A stretch of DNA of 36,163 nt from Ramazzottius varieornatus (taxonomy: Eukaryota; Tardigrada; Eutardigrada; Parachela; Ramazzottiidae), in assembly GCA_001949185.1 (NCBI GenBank), contig BDGG01000005.1, positions 3,250,464 through 3,286,626 of the forward strand. Direction: 5' to 3'. This document shows positions 9,826 to 20,400 of the stretch, in pieces (the stretch's first letter is position 1; each line of letters opens with the position of its first letter). The translations under genes and the position numbers were made by a program. The notes beneath the pieces were generated by a model. That model was not told the origin of the DNA and did no database searches. It was given only the letters and a program-made list of their open reading frames with translations.

Positions 9826-11606
9826 CTAAAGCATCAAGGTTTGCGTGGCGTTACCAATAGCTGATTTTTGGGAACCAATTTCTACCACAAGACTGTTCAT
9901 CGCGGCCCTGAAGGCTGATAGTGTAACCAGCTCACTGAGATCGTTCTTGTTATCTCTGGTTTGGTAGATCAGCAGCAGGTAAGTCAGAAGCAGGCCCACT
10001 ATCTGAAAGACAAAGCCATGAGTACAGCCGGTCGGCAGCCCAGTAGCCTCTGCGGAAAAAATTGACACGGCCTGTCATGTAACTGACGGCTCGTATTCGG
10101 GTCGGCGAATTTGGACGAATTCGACTTCGCCTACGTAACGGCTCCACGGGTGCGGTGTACGACACTGTACGCACCCGTCTGACACGTCGGTTCGAGCCGT
10201 GATACCAGGCTTACCATTGCCATTCCCTAACTGTTCTCCGCAGAGGCTGTTGGGCCACGGCTGCATAAGTAACGTCGTCCCTATGGAGGACGACGTGCAG
10301 CAAGTAATTAACGCACCGCTGTTGTGTACTCTTTCGCAATGTAGAAGAATCCGCCTCCAGAGACCGCAAGGTCCGTGTCGCAAATTTCATTTAGAAGTGC
10401 GCTGCACTGCGCGTCGGTTTTCTCATCGTCAGTGTTTGCTTGTAGTCTGCGGACAGTTGACCGAAGTTGTGCAACCTGAAAGCACTTAGGTTGGATGAAT
10501 GTGAGACTGGGTTCGGTTAGCAGAACCAACGTTAACGTTACCTTTTCATGACAAGAGAGGCAAAGCTTCACCAAAATTATTTGGTTGAATATGGTCAGTC
10601 CGGAATAAGTGAAGTGGTACAATTTCCCGCGCGTGTCGGAAAACCTTCGGCTCACAAAAGCATCGTTTGGTTCTCCAGTTTCCTGCTCTATAGATTGCAA
10701 TAACTTTCCAAAAAGAGAGACGAAGTTGATGAGCATTCTGACGCAGCTCAAGAACACAAACGGAGAAAACACGCCGTTGAAGGCATCCATCAGACTTCTT
10801 ATTTTTCGATATTGTAATTTGACTTGCATCAGCGAGCTCGCATCCACTGCCTGTGTCAGTCGTGAAGCGATTGCGTTAACCAAGAAGATCAATGCACTCA
10901 TAAGATACAATTGGACAAAGTCGCTGTTGTAGACTATCGCGACAGCCACTGCATCCCATGTTACCAACAACCAAGCAGGAAAGTGGAGGCAGGTTTTAGT
11001 CGACGTAACGCCGATACATAAGTTGGCGATTTGTGACAGCGAAAATGTGTAATGTCCATGTGAAAATATGGTCGCGACAAGCATCCCGGGCATGCTCAGA
11101 CAATACCACAATACCACAAGGACGCCCTGAAACCTCGACCGTGCTTGGTACTCTTTGCGTGACAGCGGACGACTCTTATAAAGCTCAATGATATCCCCAA
11201 CGACGCGAACTAGATCTCTGCTCTTGTGGATCATCAAAGCGAGTACTGCGGCACTTAGCAAGAACGTTGTGTTAATGTGGATAAAGATGACCAACGTAAA
11301 GAACTCCAAGAAAACCACTTGGTGGGCGTGACTGTCAAGGTAGGCCAAGTTGGCGAGAACTTGGGCGACCAGTAGAATGCCTATCAGGGTAAGTGTCCAG
11401 AGCAGCAGGAAGTAGTTGAATGGAGCAGGGCATCCTTCTGGATATTGGTTCGCCAAGGTTAAGGAGCGCGGATACAGACCGCTGAGCTGAATCCATCGGC
11501 CGAAGACTGCCCACGTCCAATGCTCGATTAACCTTGGGCAATACGCAAGGCTGTGATCTTGCGATCCGCCACGCAGTTCTCTCTTCGTTTCAACATTGTA
11601 GACCAT
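9826..11606 (-). CDS. GR3: gustatory-receptor-like seven-helix protein
   Basis: Intact member of the local receptor cluster, about 466 residues. The start ATG is at 11606. Exon 1 is 11606-10542, exon 2 10475-10317 (53 codons, the same length as in GR2) and exon 3 10002-9826. Intron 1 is 66 nt (GTAACG...TTTCAG) and reads through without stops, so an unspliced frame looks longer. Intron 2 is 314 nt and holds an inverted-repeat insertion. Features are QLSGLYPRSLT at the N-terminus, LEFFTLVIFI in the second helix, FNGVFSPFVFLSCVRMLINF in the fifth, VSGGGFF and the TM7 motif TYLLLIYQ. The protein is expected at the dendritic membrane of sensory cells as a ligand-gated cation channel, by analogy with insect GRs; this role is inferred. 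Confidence 0.8.
10086..10200. repeat. Inverted-repeat insertion inside GR3 intron 2
   Basis: ACGGCTCG at 10086-10093 is complementary to CGAGCCGT at 10193-10200. An inner perfect hairpin pairs CGGGTGCG at 10147-10154 with CGCACCCG at 10170-10177. The host intron is 314 nt against 63 nt for the equivalent intron of GR2, so this is probably an insertion. The right end resembles a tRNA box B (GGTTCGAGCC), but no box A or cloverleaf is evident. Confidence 0.45.
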
Positions 11607-12134
11607 CTTACACAGAAGTCCGTGTTGCAAATGTGGCGAAGGTGTTTTCGAAAATTTTCAAAGACGGCTGCTCAGAATCACCATAGATCGATTGTAAAAT
11701 TCCACCAATTAAAGCCAAGAACTTTGGACCACAAGACTTACCATGTAGGGCGTCGCAAGCTAAGAGCTAATTGTAGGTAAACGAAACGTGGACTCTCTTT
11801 TGCCAAAATGCTTACACCAGATCGGAACTCAGGAGGCCATTAGTACGAATAATGTACAGTAGCAGGTGGACGCAGAGGCCCAGTTGACTAAAAGGCAGTT
11901 TAGAGCAGAGTACATAATGAGATTTGAAACTTGAAAGCACTTGAGGTTATGTAGAGCCAGAAGCGGAGATCGTCCAGCTCCCCGTTAGACAAGCACCCAA
12001 ACACCTCGCGTGCTCACGTGTGAGCAAAACCGAAGGGGAACAAATATTTTCCGAGTAAAGGACTTTGGAAACAGAATCCAGTAAACGAACAGGGATAACA
12101 GCTTGGGGTACAGCGAACATGCAGAACAGAACGG
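11607..12134. other. Intergenic, no gene seen
   Basis: This is the upstream region of GR3 and the downstream region of the secreted FOLN-like gene. I see no coding exon or repeat. Confidence 0.5.
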
Positions 12135-12718
12135 TTACAGACCAAATATCCCTCGGGTCTGCCAGTTTCTAATTATCTCCCCCATCCGCGCGCTCGCATC
12201 CACCTCATTTCGGACACAGACAAACTCGCGAGGGAGTGTTGGTAAGCATTTGAAGCCGGGGTCGCATCGAACTCTCTGAAACAAAATGGAGTTTTACCAC
12301 TTATTACACTACTTCAAGATGCAGTGACCCACTTAACTTAAAACTTCTGACAGAGACCTAACACTTCCAGACAATTTGCAAAATTCAAGCACGGTACTAA
12401 CCTTGCACGGGTTTCGCTCATTCATCATTGGGAAATCGGGATGGTTGGATCTGCCTTCACGTTCAACCGAGCGCATTTTATATCCGGGCCACCCTTGCGG
12501 CGCCCTGTTCGTGTGAGGTGCTGCAACCAGTAACATACGTCCATTTACTGTACATCCAATAAATAAAAATGTCATACCACCAAAGGCAAGTGGTAGCAGC
12601 TTTTTGCAACTCGATTCCAAAGTAAGAACTTACTAAAGCATTCGGCCAGGTTCAGCAGAAGAAGAAAGGCAAACAAAAACGAGAAGATATGTAATATGAG
12701 GAGCGAAGGCTGCTGCAT
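12135..12718 (-). CDS. Small secreted protein with a follistatin-N-like cysteine motif
   Basis: A three-exon gene of 123 codons in frame: exon 1 12718-12634, exon 2 12547-12402, exon 3 12275-12135. Donors are GTAAGT and GTTAGT, acceptors TGTACAG and TTTCAG, and phases 1 and 0 agree across both joins. Exon 1 starts at an ATG and encodes a strong signal peptide (hydrophobic core LILHIFSFLFAFLLLLNLA). Exon 2 is a polar linker ending NPCK. Exon 3 continues RVRCDPGFKCLPTLPREFVC. The pattern NPC-x4-C-x2-G-x2-C-x8-CV resembles the follistatin N-terminal (FOLN) half-domain of follistatin/SPARC/agrin-type proteins, without a following Kazal domain. It is probably extracellular; the partner is unknown. 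The alternative is an unrelated cysteine-rich secreted peptide. Confidence 0.65.
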
Positions 12719-13314
12719 TTTAACGGCAAGATGTGGGAAGTTGGGTTGCCGTCAGAAACAGAACCGAATGTGTATGGAAACCGAATCTTCGATCAGATCT
12801 TATATTCAGGCTACCGACGGAAGCCATCTTCACACATAGCCTTGAGGATGTTCTTCTTTTGCCGTGGTTCGTCACATCACGCTGGATTTTTGGGCAATAG
12901 GTGCATGTTGTCGCAGCATCCATTGTTCGACCGGGCAGCACACCGTCTTGTTTGAACAACATCAAAGCCATCGGTACTATTTAGCAAATGTCAGGTAGAT
13001 CTGTGGACATCAGTCAATGTTACTGAACTGTGAGAACATTGGCAAATCGAGGCAATCATCGTTGTGCTTTATTGAAATCTGTCAACGAAAGCACGCTGCG
13101 TCGCGCTGAAGCATGAATGTCCCGACACGAGGCGAACGTTTTACCTACATTTAATAATAGACCGTTCATAAATGTAGGGTGGCAGCAAGATTCATGTACG
13201 ACCATCATTTAGCACTTTCTTTCACCGTCGAAGTTTCATTCTCGTGGAAGTCAGAATGACTTCAGCGAAGAAATTCAAGAAATGAGGCTAGGAAACACAC
13301 TCCACTAGATCCCT
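12719..13314. other. Intergenic, one small hairpin
   Basis: No gene is supported. A 10-bp perfect inverted repeat, CCTACATTTA and TAAATGTAGG, lies at about 13145-13180. Confidence 0.5.
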
Positions 13315-13530
13315 TCCCACCTGCCGCACGTGTTTAGCTGTTCTTGTTGAAACCATGCGTCACTTCAAAAAAAGATCTGGTCGAGTTCCAAGTGCCGCAA
13401 GTCTCCACTAATTTTGGCTAAGAATGTGCGCCACTTGGAAAACTCGAACAACCTATTTTCCAACTGGCAAACATTGCAATTGGCTGAGAGCATGCGCTAC
13501 TTGGGAAATCAAGGATCTAGTTTGTATGCC
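13315..13530. repeat. Copy of the GGCGCAC palindromic repeat (downstream of CEP131)
   Basis: Diverged copy with ATGTGCGCCACTTGG, CATGCGCTACTTGG, CATGCGTCACTT and the linker AGATCTGGTCGAGT. It belongs to the same family as the copies inside HEATR1 introns, and is the only one I found outside that gene. Confidence 0.65.
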
Positions 13531-13687
13531 GAACACTTAGATGGTGAATACGGCCCAGTACAAAACAAAAGCGTGAAAATGAGTGTAGGCTTCATGAAAA
13601 ACCTGAACAAGAGTCATGCGAAAAGCTTTACTCGCAGTAAACGGACGGAAAGGAACAGCACGAGAAAAGTGAAAATTCATCAATTCT

Positions 13688-16600
13688 CTATTTTTTGACA
13701 GCCGCTTTAGTGGGATCGGGCCAATGAACGCTGGTGCGCGGCGCCGGCTTGGCAGAAATGGCGCGGCGTTTCGAAGCGTCGACACTGGCCTTTGTTGCGG
13801 GGATGATTGGTGAAGCCAGCTTCTTACCGTGCAGCTGAACCAGTTCGGCGCGCAGCATCTCAATCTTGACGTCTTTCTTTTGTAGCATATCTCGTACACT
13901 GTAAGGTAACAACATTTTAACCGTATTATTGTCGAAACAGCCCAAAGCAACTTTTACCGCTCGTTGATGGCATCCAGCGCAGCGTCGTTGTCCCGCTTCA
14001 GAAACTCAATCTGCTCGTTCAGTTTGGATGTATCTTTTTCATATCGACTTTCGATGTCATTCAGCTCACGGCGTAGCTTTTGGTTGAGCAGGTCCATGTC
14101 CATCAGTTTCGTGGAGTATTCTTGCCGGAAAACTTCGGAGACCCGATCGCGCTCCGCCTCCAAACAGGAGACCGTCTACCGAAGTAAAGCACGAGTCGTA
14201 CCGGTCACTTGCCTAATGTACCGCGAGTAGAAATAGGCTTCGAGAACCCCAACCTTAGTACTAGTTTTCGTGCTGTTTTTTTACTCATTACAACATAATT
14301 ATATCCGATCCGGCCGAGGCCAAAATTTGGTCAGTTTTCTACGGTTTCCTTTCTGGATGTGGAATTGTCTTGCAGTATTATGACATCGACCGTGTCTGAA
14401 CAGCCGTAATGTATTTTTTATCAGAAACAAAACTTACTCTTTCGGCTTCCTGAAGTCTGCGTTCGAGATCGTGTTGGATCGTCCTTTGGTTCTCATCCAG
14501 TTCGCGTTGAACTCGGGCCTGTTCTTTCACCTCCTGACTAGCTCTCTTCCACACATCCAGGGCCGTGTTTAGTTCGTCGATTTCCTGTTGGTACCTCTGT
14601 TGAAGCCTTGTGACGCGAACTTCACTGCTTTTCTCCAGGTTCATCTGGAGGGTCGCCAGCTCATCCGACATGGCACTCATAGCTTGAGCGAGCTCGTGAT
14701 CTCGCTTGGCCCGGATGCCGCTGGTCTCCTTTTCCAGCCTCCTTTTGTAAACCAAGTCCTAAATTCATTACGGTAATTAATTCCCTTAAAAACATGGAAA
14801 GCAAGCCTATATGCTCGCTGTGCGGTACCTGTTCGTTCTCGTACTCTTCCTTCCATAAAACAAATCGATGTTCGGTTTCCAACTTTAGTTTCTTTTGCTC
14901 AGTCTAAAACTCCAGAACAGATTTCGTAAAGCAAGCCCGAAAAACGAAATTGGTGACATCTAAGAATGACCGAGTGGGTCAGAACACTCTACAGTAGTAA
15001 TGGTATACCAGTCAGTGAACCTTGTGATTAGCTTCCATCTCCGCCCGCTCATTTGCCGCGCGTTGTCTTTCTTCGTTGATTGCCTCCATTCTCATTTCTT
15101 CACCTTCCCGCCTGATCCTCGCTATCTCTTCGTGCTGACATCTAAGTCGTTCCTCAAACGTCTCACGATTGACTCGCGCTTCTTCTTCGCGACGAGCCAC
15201 GTCAATACGGAAGTTCCTCTCACAGTCCGCTAGCTTTTCTGTGTACCTTCAGCAAAACACCGTGATGACACTTGGCGGATCGACTTCTCAATAAATAGAG
15301 GGAACAGACTCACAGTTGTTCAGCCAGGTTCCGCTCTTGACTTCGGACATCGTTTATTCTCTGCGCAACAGCTTCCTCGATACCTCTCAGTTTCTCTGCG
15401 TAGGTCTGCTCCGCCCTGGCATCCGACTCTTTCAGTAAGAGCTCGAACTCGTCCTGCATTTTTTGCGATTCTTCCCTGTGCACGTCCAGTACGTGTTGGA
15501 TTTCTGGCTCCATGCCTGCAAAAATCAACAGCACCATTTAGCTGCATCGAAGAAATACGTTCTGTACTCAATTCCGCAATTCTATCATAACACTGTATCC
15601 CATCGAAAGTTCTGCGCAGTCACACGACAGGCACGTAAAATAGACCTCGGGTGATCGTAGTTCAGTCAGGAAGTCTCCGGGATTATTTTGTGGGTCTGGC
15701 CATCATGTGAATGCGCAGAATTGTCGAGGAAATACAGTATTATTAATTTTATGCTCGGTGCTATACTCATAAGCCAAACTGGAAAGTCAACTGCAACCAA
15801 CACTTTTTTTCCTATTAAACTTTTTACTTTTCAAAGTGTTCTCCTTGATTTCTTGTGCTCGTTGTTGTATCCATTTCTGTCGCCGTAGCTTTTCTGCCGC
15901 TGCCCACTGAGTTTTCGATCTTGTCATCTCTTCCTGGTTCCTGTGGAATGAATAAAACCCGGCTCTTCCCTTGTATCCTTCGAACAACGTGCTCTGTGTT
16001 TTACCGCTTTTCCTGGTCCGCCAGCTTTTGTTCGTACTTCGTAACCGCTTGTCTCATCTCGCTGGCAAGGCTCTCGCACCGTTCCTCCAGAGCCTTTTTG
16101 GCTTCCACCATCTCCGTATGGAGTGTTATCTGGTGGCGTAATTTTGCTTCGTAGGTCTCTTTTTGCTGCTTCAGCTTTCTCCTGGAGAAATCTTCGGCTG
16201 CTTGGACACATTTAGTTGACTTTTCCGTTTCTCTATTCTGTGAACAAACGCGGAAGAAAGATAGTGAATAGCAGATCAAATTCTCACCAAGTCTATGTAC
16301 GGACTCTGTGGATCAGCGCCTTAAATGGCATTGAAACAGACAGAAACATTAAGAGTAGCTGTTTTTACTGATCAAACCAACCGCGGCTTTTGCAGTGAAA
16401 GCTCAGTCGCCCTTATGCTCGCGAAACGTAAACCATAAATAATTGTTCCTGTGCAGTGTCAAATTTCCTTCGCCCACGCTTACCAGTTGGAGCCTTAAGC
16501 TCAAAATTAGTGCTTCCTGGTCATCCAGGAAGTTCGTGTTTTGAACAGGACTGGTCTCCGTCTCGTGCATTGCCCCACCATTCTGACTCGGAACTGCCGC

Positions 16601-17449
16601 CAACATATTCAGTCCAGCTTTGGCCATGTTAGCCTTTGCCCCATTCCTCAGAAGTTTGTTTTTGACGTCATCGCTCAAAGCTTCGTTCTCGCTGTCCAGG
16701 TACGCCATAATAGACCTGACAAAACCGACCGAATACTAGAAGCTATTCGTCCGGCAAAATCAACTCCGTCCGGCAAGCATTTGAATAATGTAACAATATT
16801 AAATTATTTCCCACTCACTGTAATTTTTCCGTCTGTAAGCGCGCACATGACACCGATCTTCCTTTGTTCCGAGGTGAGGCAATCGGAAAGCGCGTGGCTA
16901 TGAGCGAATCGTCCAAAGTTCCTTCCTTTTCCACCGTGAAATTTTCCATCTTCACCATGCTCTTTGTGAATGATGGTTTTACTATATTGTTTTGAAACAT
17001 CTTTGTGGTTATATTCTGCACAAACTTGCTGTCACCTGTGCCGAACTTCTCACGCAAGCCTGGATTACTCGAATGATGTGCCATGACATTCCGAAAGTCA
17101 ACATTAAAATCAAGTAGTGACAGAAAACCACGTTCTTCACCGCCCAAATTTCCTTTGACTGAATATCAAACCTAAACAAAGCCGACTCTAATTTCGGAGA
17201 ATGACAGCAGCGTACATTCGAATTTATCCTCCACACAACAATAAAACAAAGATACCAACTGTTAAAATTCAAAGCATCGAGTTCGAAGACAATGGTGTTG
17301 CCTAGGAAGGCGCTGTCTTTCGTAAAATGCCGAGACGCCTCTTCGTTGTCCTCGTCCTGAAATAAGACGGCATAAAGTATGGAAAAAAGTCGTAAAAGAC
17401 CAGAGCGGCGCATACCGTAAAGATCTTTGTTTACCTCAATGCATTTCAT
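13688..17449 (-). CDS. CEP131: CEP131/AZI1 orthologue, centriolar-satellite coiled-coil protein
   Basis: A 760-residue protein from 12 exons with all phases consistent: 17449-17435, 17356-17260, 17158-16819, 16715-16484, 16237-16005, 15940-15828, 15515-15314, 15246-15021, 14903-14829, 14758-14438, 14175-13958 and 13898-13688. From exon 4 on it matches the vertebrate protein: EKLQSIMAYLD, then KTQWAAAEKLRRQKWI, TLKSMEPEIQ, LYTEKLADCE, and FRQEY in the C-terminal coiled coil. Known members sit at centriolar satellites and the cilium transition zone and support cilium or flagellum assembly. The protein is shorter than the human one (about 1080 residues), mainly in the N-terminal disordered region. 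The first three exons are less certain. The proposed ATG overlaps the HEATR1 stop; an alternative start is MAHHSS in exon 3. Confidence 0.88.
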
Positions 17450-20400
17450 TCTTCCATAGTTCCGGGTCTCCAATCGCCTTTTCTAGTGTCAATTTGGTTC
17501 TAGCACACTGCGCTTCCACCATGTCATCATCTTCGGCCGACAGTTCCACCAAGAAAGTCACCGCTTCCGGCAAAAGGTTGCCGTACGCCTCTCCCAGGTT
17601 CTCCGCCAATGCTTCGATGGTCTTCAAGGCTGCTACCCGTACTTCCGCTTCGTCATTCCTCGTCTTCAAACACACCTTCAGACACAAAAAATCGATGAGA
17701 ACACGAATCAAAGCCAGAGCCACACGAGGCAACAAATCTGGAACATTTCATGCACCTGCGAAGCCACACATCGTGACAAATATCATGGCGCACGGTATGT
17801 TGGTGCATGAAACTATGGGTGTACTCCACTGGAAAATGCGCTCAAAGCACATGCGGGTACACCTCATGCACCCACATACCACCCCACTACAATTAATACA
17901 TATAACTATTGTATGTAGGTGCATGTCACACAATACATTCGAAGAAGACCAAACGGCAATTGAGTGCATAGGCCTCATGCACCTACACGCACCATCACGG
18001 GCTATTCAACTCCGGACATGTAACACGTATGCCGGTGACGGTTTCTGTCGCTTACCTGATAGTGCAGTGGTTTCCACAGACTGTCGTCGTTCAGACACGC
18101 CACGAACGCCACCACAGTGGGTATTAGATGTTCCATTCTCCTTCTATAACTCCCGCTCTCATCAAAGTTTTCCAGTTGATCCACCAGCGGTTGCATCAGC
18201 AGATCAAACTGATCCGAATTGAAGTACCCTCCACTATCATACTTGAAAAACTTGCCCAGGACATCAAAGATACTAATCAACAATTCATCGTTGACATTCT
18301 CACTCTTGTTCATTAAGGAGACACTGTGAGAAATGACAGTGGCCGCGAAGATGGTGAAGAGGTGCTTGAGTGCTTCGGTCAGCTTGTTAACGGCTTGGTA
18401 GAACGTCAGCAGGCGAGCTGTGTTGGCAGCGTCTTGGGTCGCCCACTGGTACATCTTCATGAAGAGACTCCTGAAGTTGCCTTCTGGCATTCGAAGGGCG
18501 AGGATGGTCAAGGCTTCCATCGCTTCAGACTGAATCAAGGCAGTCTTTTCGAAGAGACCGAAAAGCATCTCGACCATTTCCCGCTGAAGAGCGAGAACGT
18601 CGGCGGTCTTGGCTTTCCTCAGGTTGTCGTTGAAGATTCCGAAAATCTGCCAGAAAAGCCGAGCTCCATAATTTCAACTGTCCATTTTACTGTCGTGTTT
18701 TGGAACTCGGCAAACAAACTCGACCAAGATCGTTCCAAAGTGGCGCTCGTAGATCGGAGCACGCGCGACTTGGATAACTCCACAAGACCACATTCCTCCG
18801 TGGCGCACGTTTTCGGTGTAACAAGCTAAAAGCGTGCGCCATTCAGAAACGCGATCCAGTCGAGTTTGTTTACTAAAGTTAGGCTCCATTTAATGCATTT
18901 TAGTGGTACCAAATTTTTGCTTATTTGCGGCATGATGCTTTTCCTCTTCTGGGAATTTTCTACGATTTTGGCCGACATCCAGGAGGGATAACTCAGTCAT
19001 TTGATAGTTCGAGTTTACCGTGATTTCTTCCTGCAGTTCCTTGTTGGCCGCGAACGCTCCACACATGACTCTAAACGGCACAGTCTCCGTCAGGACATTC
19101 CTGATTTTCGCCACTTTCACCGCGAACGTGTCCTTCACCGTGCTCTTCACACTGGCATTCCCACACGCAGCCACCACATTCAGTATCTTGGCCAGGTATG
19201 GACTGATGAAAGATGCCAAGAAGCTCACGACCACTTCCAGCGCCTCGATGGCCGCCAGGACCGCCACCGACTCCGCATACCTCTTCGAGAGGATGTCCTG
19301 GATCTGGTCCAGCAAGGTCGGAAGGAAAGTGGGCAGCCGAGACAAGACTGCCGTCTTGACGCTGACTATCACTGCAGTTAGACAGTTCAATGCTTCCGAA
19401 CGAACGTTAATGTCTTCGCTGTCAAGAAGACTGACGGATTGGGTGAGAATACTTGTCCATACTTGGGCGGAATGCGTTCCCAGAATAGCTACAATACATC
19501 CCATGAATCAACTAGTGCAGACAACTCGGAAACTGAAACAGGAAGTGGAAGCTCGGAAAACTTGACCAGATCGTCTACAAAAGTGGCGCACGTTAGTATT
19601 GATGTAAGCTGGAAGCGCGCGCCGAGTGGGAAACGCCAGTCTCCAAATGGCGCACGTTATCATGGTTATCGGAAGCAAACGTGCACCACTTGGAAAAACG
19701 ATCTGGTCGATTTGGTTAGACGAGCTCCGAAATGATGCCCGGTCCAAACGAAGCAATATTTCCTGTCCCCTTTACGCATCCTCAGGACGCAGAGAAGTGT
19801 GCACAGGTAAACGGGTTAATAATTTCACGGCCGACTTACCGGCCAACTTCCTCAGGCAGAACAAGCATCCCTGCAAGATGCTCGCGTTCTCCGGCACGCT
19901 CACATCTTTATGTTTCTTCGCCAAGCCAACCAGCGTCTCAACCAGCGGAAGCAGCCTCGGCTTGTCCCCTTCAGCGAAGGCTTCTCTGAAGCCCAAGGAT
20001 CCCCCCAGTTCCTCCAGCGCAGTCTTCAACGCGACCGGCGGGGCTTCCTTCAGCAGGTTCAGCATGACTGGGACGAAAGCTGACCATGGAAGCTGGCTCA
20101 GAATTTCTGTGACAGCTACGGAAGACCGGCTCAGAAGGTCCGTCCATATGGCCGTCTCGGAATTCCTCACCTTACTGCAAGAAAATAAATTAAATAAATG
20201 GAAAACTGTGAAATGGATCAAAGGATCATAAGCAGGCAAACTCGACATCATCGATTGTTTTTTGCAAGTGACGCAAGCTTTCTGCCAATTTGACTGAAAA
20301 CGTGCGCCGCTTGGAAAGAGATTTTGTCAGTCGCGCAAGCTTGTAGCCTGTGACAACTATAATGTTTGTCACTTCGGAAAATATCACTGTCGAGTTTTCA

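Noticed and set aside
10125-10200. GGTTCGAGCC as a tRNA box B on plus
   Set aside because: No box A or cloverleaf; better explained as the right arm of an inverted repeat in the intron.
10308-10541. Receptor frame continuing through 10476-10541 as coding sequence
   Set aside because: The 66-nt segment has a GTAACG donor and TTTCAG acceptor at the position where GR1 and GR2 also have introns. It is an in-frame intron.
17009-17473. Minus-strand 154-codon frame across the HEATR1/CEP131 junction as a separate membrane protein
   Set aside because: It spans a clear donor and acceptor of CEP131. The hydrophobic stretch comes from translating intron and out-of-frame exon sequence.
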